In this document: positions 32,929-40,696 of the stretch, one piece after another
Layout of the letters: each line of letters opens with the position of its first letter
Numbering within the stretch: the first letter of the stretch is position 1
Assembly (NCBI GenBank): GCA_937957985.1
Contig: CALGOH010000144.1
Span: 1 to 41,687 of the forward strand
Source: an uncultured Verrucomicrobiae bacterium
GTDB lineage: Bacteria; Verrucomicrobiota; Verrucomicrobiia; Verrucomicrobiales; Akkermansiaceae
DNA length: 41,687 bases
Direction: 5' to 3'
Program-made: the position numbers and the translations under genes
Notes under the pieces: generated by a model
Databases searched by the model: none
The model's input: only the letters and a program-made list of their open reading frames with translations
What the model was told of the DNA's origin: nothing

Positions 32929-32963
32929 GGCGGGAGGGTAGCGGCATTCCGGCGTGGCGCAAA
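32929..32963 (-). promoter_or_regulatory. Near-leaderless promoter of the rhodanese gene
   Basis: On the minus strand, TTTGCG (32958-32963) and TACCCT (32935-32940) are separated by 17 bases. The -10-like element ends 6 bases before the ATG, so transcription would begin at or very near the start codon. The same arrangement is repeated at 33467-33501. Confidence 0.5.
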
Positions 32964-32980
32964 GCGATGCCTTGCCTGTC

Positions 32981-33466
32981 CTATTCGGATGGGACGGTCC
33001 CGTCGTTTCGGGTGGCGGGCTGTATCACCTTGATCTCCAACTTGCCTTCGTCTTCCGGGCGCGGGGGATACATGAGTTTCACGCAGGTCGTCACCGAGTC
33101 GATCACCTGATCGAGAGTGAAGGGGTAGGTCTCGGGCGCCTTCGCCTTGGAGGCGTCGATGATGACTTCCACATCCGGGGTGCCCTGCACGTAGGTGCCG
33201 GAAACCTTGATTCCGTAGAGCGAGGCGAGGTTGATGTCGTCGGGGTCATGCCATGAGCCGTCGCTGGGCGGCGTGAAGGGTTTGCAGATCGCGCTGAAGC
33301 GCCACTCGGGATCGGCGTAGATGCTGACGAAGGGGACGTCGATGATGTGGATGTTAGAATCGGATTCGTTGCCGATCAGGTAGACGGGTTGTTTGACCGA
33401 GCGGAGCGTCAGGTGGGACGCGGAGAGAGGAGCCGCCAGCATGGCGAGGAGGAGGAGCGTCTTCAT
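32981..33466 (-). CDS. Secreted protein of unknown function
   Basis: This encodes 161 residues with a signal peptide (MKTLLLLAMLAAPLSASH). The mature part reads as beta strands with IHIIDVPFVSIYADPEWRF, SGTYVQGTPDVEVIIDASKAK and a final GKLEIKVIQPATRN. No family is recognised. It is followed after a short gap by the rhodanese gene and shares with it a duplicated upstream region, which suggests joint regulation or a local duplication that copied the promoter. Confidence 0.75.
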   Translation of the reverse strand: MKTLLLLAMLAAPLSASHLTLRSVKQPVYLIGNESDSNIHIIDVPFVSIYADPEWRFSAICKPFTPPSDGSWHDPDDINLASLYGIKVSGTYVQGTPDVEVIIDASKAKAPETYPFTLDQVIDSVTTCVKLMYPPRPEDEGKLEIKVIQPATRNDGTVPSE

Positions 33467-33501
33467 GGCAGGAGGGTAGCGGGATTCCGGCGTGGCGCAA
33501 A
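33467..33501 (-). promoter_or_regulatory. Near-leaderless promoter of the secreted unknown
   Basis: On the minus strand, TTTGCG (33496-33501), a 17-base spacer and TACCCT (33473-33478) end 6 bases before the ATG at 33466. Aligned from the start codon outward, this 50-base region differs from the rhodanese copy at 4 positions. Confidence 0.5.
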
Positions 33502-33518
33502 GGGATGCTTTGCGAGCG

Positions 33519-33655
33519 GAGGGCGGACGCCTCCGTCCGTCTTCGGGAGGAGATGATCGCGAAGGGCATCAGCCATTCGGGGATGCCGTGCGTCGAGATG
33601 ACGATCCGGAACGGATGATCGACAGGAATGTCGATACTCCGAAATCGGAGCCGCC
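33519..33655. repeat. REP-like inverted element next to rsgA
   Basis: The ends are inverted: AGGGCGG near 33520 and CCGCCCT at 33651-33657. Inner palindromes include GGACGCCTCCGTCC near 33524 and CTCCGAAATCGGAG near 33637. The right end overlaps the rsgA stop codon, whose minus-strand context is GTAGGGCGGCTCCG. It probably ends rsgA transcription. Confidence 0.5.
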
Positions 33656-34771
33656 CTACCGCCACTCGCCGCGCTGTTCGCGTTCGTGGTCGATGCGGTC
33701 CTCGAGGTTGCGGGCCTTGACGCGGTGGGCGCGCTTGGCGCGGCGTTCGACGTTGATCCGGCGCTTTTTGGCGCGGTGGCGGAGCTTCTCGATCTCGTCG
33801 TCGAGGCGCAGGAAGCTTTCGAGGCGGTCGATCTCCAGTTCACCCGCCTCCACGGCGGCGCGGATGGCGCAGCCCTTGTCGGTGCCGTGCTTGCAGTCGT
33901 GGAAACGGCACTCCGCCGCGAGCGCCTCGACGTCGGCGAAGCTCTCGCGAAGCGTCCGCTCGTCGGTCCACATCTGGATCTCGCGCATCCCGGGATTGTC
34001 GATCAGCAGGCCGCCGCCGGGCAGCGGCACCAGTTCCCGGGAGGTGGTCGTGTGGCGGCCCTTGCCGGTGACTTCGTTGACCTCCCCGGTCCACTGCCAC
34101 TCCTCGCCGAGGAGCTGGTTGACCAGCGTCGACTTGCCGACGCCGCTCGATCCTACGATGCACATCGTGGTTCCCGGGGCGAGGTGGTGCTTGAGGACCT
34201 CGAGGCCGGTGCCTTCGAGCGCGCTGACGAGATGCACCTCCGCCGCCGGATTGAGCGCCCGGATCTCGGCGGTGGCCTCGCGGCAATGGTCGTCGGGGAA
34301 GGCGTCGGACTTGTTGATGAGAACCACGGGCTTCGCGCCGCTGCGGCCGATGAGCGTGAAGTAGCGCTCCATCCGCCGCGGGTTGTGGTCGGGTCCGGGG
34401 TCGGTGATCACCGCCACCACGTCGACATTCGCGCCGATGACCTGCTCCTCGACGCTCTTGCCGGGGACCTTGCGGGAAAAGCACGATTTCCTCGGCAGGC
34501 GGGCGCGGATGACGTGGTCCTCGTTTTCCCCGCCCAGCTCGACCGCGACCCAGTCGCCGACGGCGGGCAGCTCGGCATCGGTCTCGGCCTCGTGCCAGAC
34601 CTTGCCGGAGAGGACGACGTCGATGTCGGCGAGCTCGTCCCGCTCGTTGACGATGAAGGCGCCATAGTTGATCGGCGTCTCGCGGTTGAGCCGGGCCGGG
34701 ACGCATCCCTTCGCCGCCCACGGCTCGAAGGCGCGGGCGAGGGTGTCGTTCCAGCCGAGTGCGGCGAGCAT
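33656..34771 (-). CDS. rsgA: Ribosome small-subunit GTPase
   Basis: This encodes 371 residues from the ATG at 34771; the frame is open much farther upstream but that is the shadow of the next gene. It is a circularly permuted GTPase: an OB-type domain with VGDWVAVE, then NKSD (153-156), G-loop GSSGVGKST (207-215) and DNPG (258-261, where most members have DTPG). The zinc site is Cys288, Cys293, His295, Cys301. A basic tail of about 40 residues ends the protein. RsgA acts in late 30S assembly. Function is secure despite the DNPG change. Confidence 0.93.
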   Translation of the reverse strand: MLAALGWNDTLARAFEPWAAKGCVPARLNRETPINYGAFIVNERDELADIDVVLSGKVWHEAETDAELPAVGDWVAVELGGENEDHVIRARLPRKSCFSRKVPGKSVEEQVIGANVDVVAVITDPGPDHNPRRMERYFTLIGRSGAKPVVLINKSDAFPDDHCREATAEIRALNPAAEVHLVSALEGTGLEVLKHHLAPGTTMCIVGSSGVGKSTLVNQLLGEEWQWTGEVNEVTGKGRHTTTSRELVPLPGGGLLIDNPGMREIQMWTDERTLRESFADVEALAAECRFHDCKHGTDKGCAIRAAVEAGELEIDRLESFLRLDDEIEKLRHRAKKRRINVERRAKRAHRVKARNLEDRIDHEREQRGEWR

Positions 34772-34829
34772 GGCGGAGGCTACGCCTCCGAAGTTCCGGG
34801 TGAGAAGTGCCAAGTGCGAAGGTGGGGCG

Positions 34830-35720
34830 TCATGGCGGGGGCCAGGTGATGCGGACCCAGGCCGGATAGTGGTCGGAGGGTTGTTCCTTCCGCGTGGCGG
34901 CATGGTGAATGCCGGCGGCTTCGAGGGTGGCGCTGCTGGAAACGAGGATGTGATCGACCTTGGCCCAGCCGTCGATGTCGCCATCCCAGAAGTGCAGCGT
35001 GCGGCGGTTCTTTTCGCCTTGATGGAGGATGCGGTAGGGATCGACGAGGCCGGTGTGCCTGCCGACGAGATGCTCCAGCGCCGGATTGCCCTCGGTGGCG
35101 TTGAAGTCGCCGAGCAGGACGACGGGCTCGTCCGCGTGGCGGCGGTCGGCGAGACGCTCGGCGATGAGGCGTGCCGACTTCTCGCGGGACGGCTGGTGGC
35201 GGTGGTCCCAGTGGGTGTTGTAGACGTAGAACCCGCGGCCGGTGGCGCGGTCGATGAGGCGGATCCAGGTGGTGCAGCGGACGACCGAGTTGCCCCAGGT
35301 CCTCGATCCCGGTTGTTCGGGAAAGTCCGACAGCCAGAAGGTGCCCTTTTCGCCGGGCTCGAAACGGTCGGCCTTGTAGAAGATGGCGGCGTACTCGCCG
35401 GCCCGGTCGCCGTCGTCGCGACCGACGCCGTGAAAGGCGTAGTCGGGCAGCGAGGCGCGCAGGTCGGCGGCCTGACCGTGGAGGGCTTCCTGGATGCCGA
35501 GCACGTCGGGATCGAGCTGGCGGATGGTGCGGACGACGCGGTCGATCCGGTTCGGCCACGCCCGCCAGCCGTGATCGCCGTCGTTTTCGTAGCGGACGTT
35601 GAAGCTGCACAGCGAAAGCTCCAGCGCGCCATCCTCGCGGACCGCCACCGCGCGCGGTGGCGGTTTCTCCCGGCAGCCGGTGACGGCCAGCAGGACGATG
35701 ATGCCCACGGCGCGGATCAT
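34830..35720 (-). CDS. Endonuclease/exonuclease/phosphatase-family lipoprotein
   Basis: This encodes 296 residues from the ATG at 35720. The N-terminus MIRAVGIIVLLAVTGC is a lipoprotein signal with Cys16. The fold is the EEP (DNase I-like) type: SFNVRYENDGD, DVLGIQEALH with the metal-binding glutamate, YNTHWDHR, VVLLGDFNATEGN, and a final DHILVSS and SDHYP. Members cleave phosphodiesters in nucleic acids or lipids; substrate is not evident. The start overlaps the upstream isomerase stop by 4 bases (ATGA), so both form an operon. Confidence 0.9.
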   Translation of the reverse strand: MIRAVGIIVLLAVTGCREKPPPRAVAVREDGALELSLCSFNVRYENDGDHGWRAWPNRIDRVVRTIRQLDPDVLGIQEALHGQAADLRASLPDYAFHGVGRDDGDRAGEYAAIFYKADRFEPGEKGTFWLSDFPEQPGSRTWGNSVVRCTTWIRLIDRATGRGFYVYNTHWDHRHQPSREKSARLIAERLADRRHADEPVVLLGDFNATEGNPALEHLVGRHTGLVDPYRILHQGEKNRRTLHFWDGDIDGWAKVDHILVSSSATLEAAGIHHAATRKEQPSDHYPAWVRITWPPP

Positions 35721-36781
35721 TCGCCGGTGATCATGTCGTTGAAGACGTGGACGCCGATGCCGTCGGTGCCGCGCAGGGTCTTGCGCAGCTCGGCGACCAT
35801 CTCGATGCGGCGGGCGCTTTCCAACGCGGCCACGACCTCGTCGCGGGCCTCCTCGAAGGTCCGCTCCTCCGGGGGGCGGGTGTCGGTGACTTCGACAAGG
35901 TGCCAGCCGAGCTTGGTCCGCAGCAACCGCCTCTCGCCCTTGGCCATCCGGAACAGCGGCTTGCCGAAATCGGCGGGCAGGCGGGCCTCGGTCATCCACC
36001 CGAGGTCGCCGCCGCCGTCCTTCGTCCGCAGGTCGTCGCTGAGCGAGGCCGCGAGATCCTCGAACGACTTCGTTCCCGCCTTCAGCCCGGCGAGGGCGTC
36101 ATCGAGCGTGGCCCTGGCGTCTTCCGGTTCGCGGTCGAGGGTGGCGAGAAAGACGTGGCGCGCCCTGACCCGGGCCGGTTGGGCGAACTCCGGGCGGTGT
36201 CGCTCGAACCAGGCGCGGGCTTCCGCCTCATCGATCGAGATGTGCTCCCCGATCCGGCTCTCGATGTATTTCTGCTGCTGCAGCCGGGCGGCGAGGCGGT
36301 AGCGGAGCTCCTTTTCGGAGTCGATGCCTTCGGCGGCGAGTTCGCGCCTCATCTCGTCACGGCTGGCGAAGCGCGACGCGAGACGCTTCACGGCGTCGTC
36401 GATCTCGTCGTCGGCGACGGGCACCGAGTCCATGTTGTGCAGCACCTTGGTGCGCAGGATCTCGTGATCGATCAGTTCGTTGAGGGCGGCGAGACGCTCG
36501 GTGCGCCGCTGCGCGGGTTCGAGATCGGCGATGTCCCGGCCGCGCAGCCAGAGGCGCTCGCGGGCGGCCCGCTCGACCTGCGAAAGGTAGACCGGCTTGC
36601 CCATCACGCGGGCGACCACGCCCTGCTCGCGGGCGGCGGCGAAGGCTTCGTCGCTGTCCGGCCGGGAGGACTGGATGTGGCGGTTGACGGGTCCGTTGAA
36701 GAGAAACAGGTCGCCCGCCAGATAGAGCAGCCCGATCGAATAGATCGCGACGCGGACGGTGAATTTTTTCGAGGGCTGCAC
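35717..36781 (-). CDS. Parvulin-type peptidyl-prolyl isomerase, SurA-like
   Basis: This encodes 354 residues with an N-terminal membrane anchor (VAIYSIGLLYLAGDLFLF). A helical chaperone-like region (about 60-200) contains ERLAALNELIDHEILRTKVL. A parvulin domain follows at about 203-305, with RVRARHVFLAT, GGDLGWMTEARLPADFGKPLF and TKLGWHLVEVTDTRPP. It should assist folding of exported proteins in the periplasm. It overlaps the EEP lipoprotein gene by 4 bases and lies 24 bases from the L,D-transpeptidase gene end, in the same orientation. Confidence 0.88.
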   Translation of the reverse strand: MQPSKKFTVRVAIYSIGLLYLAGDLFLFNGPVNRHIQSSRPDSDEAFAAAREQGVVARVMGKPVYLSQVERAARERLWLRGRDIADLEPAQRRTERLAALNELIDHEILRTKVLHNMDSVPVADDEIDDAVKRLASRFASRDEMRRELAAEGIDSEKELRYRLAARLQQQKYIESRIGEHISIDEAEARAWFERHRPEFAQPARVRARHVFLATLDREPEDARATLDDALAGLKAGTKSFEDLAASLSDDLRTKDGGGDLGWMTEARLPADFGKPLFRMAKGERRLLRTKLGWHLVEVTDTRPPEERTFEEARDEVVAALESARRIEMVAELRKTLRGTDGIGVHVFNDMITGE

Positions 36782-36805
36782 GGACGGATGTCTACGGGGC
36801 GGGAC

Positions 36806-37975
36806 TCAGCGGATTTCCACCGAGGCGCCCGGGCGGACGAAGTCGGGCAGGCGCATGGCGTCCCAGTTGGCCATGCGGATGCAGCCGGCGCTGCGCGAGC
36901 GGCCGATGGTTTCCGGATCGGAGGTGCCGTGGATGCCGATGCCCGAAACGCTGAGGCCCATCCAGATCACGCCGACCGGGCTGTTGGGTCCGGGCGGGAT
37001 GTTGATCGCGTTGTTGCTGCGGCCCTTGCCGTCGAGCAGCGACTGGTCGTAGCGCCACACCGGGAGCTGCACCGCGTTGCGCATCTCCCACAGGCCGTAC
37101 TTGATGAAGCGCTCCTGGCCGGGGGTGATCGGGAAGGCGGCGATCAGCGAGCGGTTGGCGCGGACCTGCACCGGGCCGTCCGGATCGTCGCCCACGACCA
37201 GCGCGGTGGGCGCGTTCTCGTAGATGCGGGCCTGGTTGACCTTGGTGTCCACCACCACGTGGCGGCTGGCGAGCAGCGGCTCGGTCTCGTAGCGCGAGCC
37301 GGTGAGGTTCTCGACGAGAAACGGCTTCACGTTCGGAACGATGAGCGACTTGCGCGGCGCGAGGCCGTAGACCGGCTTCGAGCCGTTGATCTCGACGAGG
37401 AACTCGACGTCGGTGTGGTAGCGCTCCGACATGAACTCGCCGTAGCTGCGGTAGCTCATGCGCTTGGCGTTCGCCTGCTGCGAGCGCTTGTAGGAAAGGC
37501 CGGTGTTCACCCACTTGGCGGCGACCTCGGGCACGATCGCGGTGGCGAAGGGACTCGGCACGGCGCGGCGGGCGGCAGCCATCACGGGTCCGAGGTCGTC
37601 CTTCGGGTGGCCGTTGACCTCGTTCCACGAATTGACCGCCAGGATGGTGAAGCGGCCGGGTTTGCCGTCGATCACGCCGGGGCCGAAGTGCTGCTCGTCG
37701 AGAAAGATCTGCAGCCGCACCGCGTCCTCGCCGGTGGGCAGGTTGTCGATGTCGGGCGTGTCGGAGCGGGGATTCTTCTCCGGCTCGGGAAGCTTCACCT
37801 CGCCCGGCGGCAGCGGCTTCGCCTCGGGGGCCGCCGGCGCCGGTTCGACCGGGCGCAGCCCGGAGTCGGGCGTGATTTCCGATGGATCGACGGGCAGCGC
37901 CCTGGGCGCCTCCGCGCCGAGGCTGGAGACGAGGGCGAGCAGGATCGGGATGGCGTGGCGGATCGAGCGCGGCAT
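36806..37975 (-). CDS. L,D-transpeptidase (YkuD family)
   Basis: This encodes 389 residues with a signal peptide (MPRSIRHAIPILLALVSSLGAEA), a proline-rich linker, and a peptidoglycan-binding-like region containing LQIFLDEQHFGPGVIDGKPG. The YkuD catalytic site is in the C-terminal 130 residues: the conserved IHGTSDP histidine and the SAGCIRM motif with the nucleophilic cysteine. NNAINIPPGPNSPVGVIWM is the usual preceding segment. Such enzymes make 3-3 cross-links or attach proteins to the wall. It is the first gene of a minus-strand run (Ldt, isomerase, EEP, rsgA). Confidence 0.93.
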   Translation of the reverse strand: MPRSIRHAIPILLALVSSLGAEAPRALPVDPSEITPDSGLRPVEPAPAAPEAKPLPPGEVKLPEPEKNPRSDTPDIDNLPTGEDAVRLQIFLDEQHFGPGVIDGKPGRFTILAVNSWNEVNGHPKDDLGPVMAAARRAVPSPFATAIVPEVAAKWVNTGLSYKRSQQANAKRMSYRSYGEFMSERYHTDVEFLVEINGSKPVYGLAPRKSLIVPNVKPFLVENLTGSRYETEPLLASRHVVVDTKVNQARIYENAPTALVVGDDPDGPVQVRANRSLIAAFPITPGQERFIKYGLWEMRNAVQLPVWRYDQSLLDGKGRSNNAINIPPGPNSPVGVIWMGLSVSGIGIHGTSDPETIGRSRSAGCIRMANWDAMRLPDFVRPGASVEIR

Positions 37976-38067
37976 GTGGACGGGAAATTGTCACCATGCA
38001 GAGCGGCTGTCAGGTCGATTCCTGTGGCGAAAAGATTCCGGCTGTCCCAACGTAGGCGGCGCACACC

Positions 38068-39045
38068 ATGAAGATCCGATCCATGACCGCCGCCGTCGCC
38101 CTCTCGCTCCCGCTGTCCGCGGCCCCGCTCGTCTTCGAAGGAGGGGAGGGTCCGGGCAAGGACAAGCACGTGGTTCTGGTGAGCGGCGACGAGGAATACC
38201 GCTCCGAGGAGGCGCTGCCGATGCTCGGCAAGCTGCTGGCCGAGCGTCATGGCTTCAAGTGCACCGTGCTTTTCGCGATCAATCCCAAGACCGGCGAGAT
38301 CGACCCCAACGAGCAGACCAACATCCCCGGCATGGAGGCGATCGGTTCCGCCGACTTCGTGGTCCTCGGGCTCAGGCTCCGCGAGCTGCCCGAGGAGGAC
38401 CAGAAACACCTCGTCGACTACGTCGAGGCCGGCAAGCCGCTGCTCGGCCTGCGCACCAGCACCCACGCCTTCCGCTACTCGCGCGACAAGGAAAGCCCGT
38501 ATGCCAGGTGGAGCTTCAACTCGAAGGAGTGGGACGGCGGCTTCGGCCGTCAGGTGCTCGGGGAAACGTGGATCGCCCACCACGGCCACCACGGCAAAGA
38601 GGGGACCCGCGGGGTGATCGTCGAGGAGAACGCCGGACATCCGCTGCTGCGCGGCGTCGAGGACGTCTGGGGCGACACGGACGTCTATACCATCAACAAG
38701 CTGCCCGAGGATGCGACCGTGCTGCTGGATGGCCAGGTGGTGGCGGGCATGACGCCCGACGCCCCGCCGGTAGAGGGCAAGAAGAACGATCCGATGATGC
38801 CCGTGGCCTGGGTCCGTGATCGCGAGGTGAACGGCAAGACCCAGAAGGTGATCTGCACGACCATGGGCGCGGCGACCGACTTCGTGCAACCCGGGCTGCG
38901 CCGCTTCGTGGTGAACTCCGCCTACTGGGCGACGGGGCTCGAAGTGCCGGAGGAGCTGAACGTCGAAATCGTCGGCGAATTCAAGCCGACCGGGTTCGGC
39001 TTCAACAAGTTCGTCAAGGGCCGCAAGCCCGAGGACTACCGCTGA
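38068..39045 (+). CDS. Secreted ThuA-like domain protein
   Basis: This encodes 325 residues with a signal peptide (MKIRSMTAAVALSLPLSAAP). The class I glutamine-amidotransferase-like ThuA fold is shown by HVVLVSGDEEYRSEEALPML, SADFVVLGLRLRELPEEDQKHLVDYVEAGKPLLGLRTSTHAFRY and HHGHHGKEG, and by a C-terminal MGAATDFVQPGLRRFVVNSAYWATG. ThuA-like proteins are abundant in Verrucomicrobiota and Planctomycetota and are linked with sugar metabolism, though their activity is rarely known. It is divergent from the L,D-transpeptidase gene and overlaps the trypsin-like gene by 10 bases at its end. Confidence 0.9.
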   Translation: MKIRSMTAAVALSLPLSAAPLVFEGGEGPGKDKHVVLVSGDEEYRSEEALPMLGKLLAERHGFKCTVLFAINPKTGEIDPNEQTNIPGMEAIGSADFVVLGLRLRELPEEDQKHLVDYVEAGKPLLGLRTSTHAFRYSRDKESPYARWSFNSKEWDGGFGRQVLGETWIAHHGHHGKEGTRGVIVEENAGHPLLRGVEDVWGDTDVYTINKLPEDATVLLDGQVVAGMTPDAPPVEGKKNDPMMPVAWVRDREVNGKTQKVICTTMGAATDFVQPGLRRFVVNSAYWATGLEVPEELNVEIVGEFKPTGFGFNKFVKGRKPEDYR

Positions 39046-39893
39046 ATGGCAGGCTGGTCCGCCGGTTTGCCGAGCAGACTCTTGATCGCGCTGAGCGGCA
39101 CGCAGTTCTTCACCACCATCTGCAGCGGTCCCTTCGGTGTCCCGTCCTTCGATTCGTAGTAGATCGACTGGGTGCTGGACACCATGCCGACGACCCCGCC
39201 CTCCCGGTCGAGAACCGGCCCTCCGGACGACCCTTTGGCATAGTCGGCGGTGATCGACATCCGGATCGAGGACGGTTGGTCGTCGGGCCTCGGCATGCGG
39301 AAGTAGCGGGCGACGCGGCCGAAGGTGTGCATGAAGAAGCGGTTGTGGGGGTGGCTGATCACCTCGACCTCCGCGCCGATGGGCGGGACGTTGCCGAGCG
39401 GAAGGGCGGCGAGATTCTCCGCCTCGACCCGGATCAGGGCGGTGTCGTCGCCCTCGTGGGCCGCGAGGACCCGGATGACCGGATGGACCCTGCCGTGCCG
39501 GTCGCCCACGCCCATGACCTTGCCACGGGCTTTCTTGAAGATGTGTTGGTTGGTGATCATCAGACCGTCGGCGCTGACCGCCCAGGCGGTGGCCACGTTG
39601 GAAAGATGCCATTGGTCACACTTGCCGCACTTGTAGACCCCGCCGATGAGGTAGACTCCGTCGGAAAGGGTCTCAGGCGCTTCGGTGGTGAATCTTGTTC
39701 CGTCCTCCGGCTCGAACGCTTCCGGCGCCTCCGCGGCCATCGTGGACAGCTCCTCGGCGGTCGGGTAGGTGTCCTTCTCGGCCAGTTCCCCGAGCTGCCT
39801 TTGGAATTTCTGCCGCAGTTCGACATCATCGATGATCTCGGGCCCGGCAAGCGCGCTCAAGGCGAGAAGCGGAAGAAAAGGGAGGAGCTTCAT
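39036..39893 (-). CDS. Secreted trypsin-like serine protease
   Basis: This encodes 285 residues from the ATG at 39893, which starts a clear signal peptide (MKLLPFLPLLALSALA). An acidic helical stretch precedes the protease domain. The catalytic triad is His117 (ITNQHIF), Asp150 (GDDTALIRV) and Ser223 (GSSGGPV). A C-x-x-C pair (YKCGKCDQWH, Cys89 and Cys92) lies before the histidine and may be a disulfide or metal site, a less common addition. No PDZ domain is present, so this is not DegP. It probably acts in the periplasm or outside. Confidence 0.88.
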   Translation of the reverse strand: MKLLPFLPLLALSALAGPEIIDDVELRQKFQRQLGELAEKDTYPTAEELSTMAAEAPEAFEPEDGTRFTTEAPETLSDGVYLIGGVYKCGKCDQWHLSNVATAWAVSADGLMITNQHIFKKARGKVMGVGDRHGRVHPVIRVLAAHEGDDTALIRVEAENLAALPLGNVPPIGAEVEVISHPHNRFFMHTFGRVARYFRMPRPDDQPSSIRMSITADYAKGSSGGPVLDREGGVVGMVSSTQSIYYESKDGTPKGPLQMVVKNCVPLSAIKSLLGKPADQPAIQR

Positions 39894-39940
39894 GCCCGGA
39901 GAACGTTGCGTGGATTGTCGGTCGTTCATCTCTTGTCGAT

Positions 39941-40666
39941 TCAGCGCCGCCGCCAGTGGCTGAGCTGCGACGAGGTCCACTGGAACTTGCGGGCGGTCTC
40001 GCGGATGAGGAACGGCTCGTCGCGGGTGGTGAGAAGCTCGAAAGCCTCGCCGAGGTGGCGATGGAGCCAGTCGAGCGTGGATCCTTCCGGCCAGTTCGCC
40101 GGCGGCGTGAATTCCCCGAGCCAGGTGCATGGGGTGGCGAGGATGAGCTGCCCGCCGGGTTCGGCCAGGTCGGGCAGGCGCTCGAGCAGCTTTGCCGGTT
40201 CCGGCAGGCGGCACAGCAGGTTGGCGGCGTGGACCCGGTCGAAGGTGCCGAGGTCGGCGCGCAGGTTCATCGCGTCTCCCTGCTCGAAGGTCACGCGGTC
40301 GGCCTGCACGCCGTCGGGCAACCGGGCCTCGAGACGGGTCGCGAGGTGCGCTTCGTCGAGCCGCGTGTAGGGCAACGGCCCGTGCCGCAGCAGCTCGGCG
40401 TGGCGGACGAAGGCGTGGGAGAAGTCGATGCCGGTCACCTCGCGGCACGTGCGCGACATTTCATAGGCGGAACGTCCGACGGCGCAGCCGAGATCGAGCC
40501 CCCGCTCGCCCGCTCCGTCGAAGTGGCTCTGGGTGCGCACCGCGAAATCGAGCGCGTCCGCCATCCCGGCCGGCGCGCTTTCCGGCAGGATCTCGTCGGG
40601 CCTGCCGTAGTGGAAAAGCAGATATTCCGAGACGAGCTTGTCGGACTCGTAGACGTTTTCCGGCAT
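39941..40666 (-). CDS. OvoA C-terminal-type methyltransferase (putative 4-mercaptohistidine N1-methyltransferase)
   Basis: This encodes 241 residues. SAM-binding motif I is LDLGCAVGRSAYEMSR (57-72), followed by VTGIDFS and a late ILATPCTWLGEFTP. The start YESDKLVSEYLLFHYG and the end PFLIRETARKFQWTSSQLSHWRR match the methyltransferase that forms the C-terminal part of OvoA in ovothiol synthesis, or that stands alone. It would methylate the imidazole of 4-thiolhistidine. The sulfoxide synthase half (DinB-like and FGE-sulfatase-like domains) is absent from the window, so this is either a split pathway or a related enzyme on another substrate. Confidence 0.8.
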   Translation of the reverse strand: MPENVYESDKLVSEYLLFHYGRPDEILPESAPAGMADALDFAVRTQSHFDGAGERGLDLGCAVGRSAYEMSRTCREVTGIDFSHAFVRHAELLRHGPLPYTRLDEAHLATRLEARLPDGVQADRVTFEQGDAMNLRADLGTFDRVHAANLLCRLPEPAKLLERLPDLAEPGGQLILATPCTWLGEFTPPANWPEGSTLDWLHRHLGEAFELLTTRDEPFLIRETARKFQWTSSQLSHWRRR

Positions 40667-40696
40667 GCGGCAGCCAAGGCGCGGCGCGGACCCCGG

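Noticed and set aside
33656..35632. A minus-strand open frame of about 658 codons that would extend rsgA
   Set aside because: The upstream part is Ser/Thr/Pro-rich shadow of the EEP lipoprotein gene in another frame. RsgA begins at 34771 with the normal family N-terminus.
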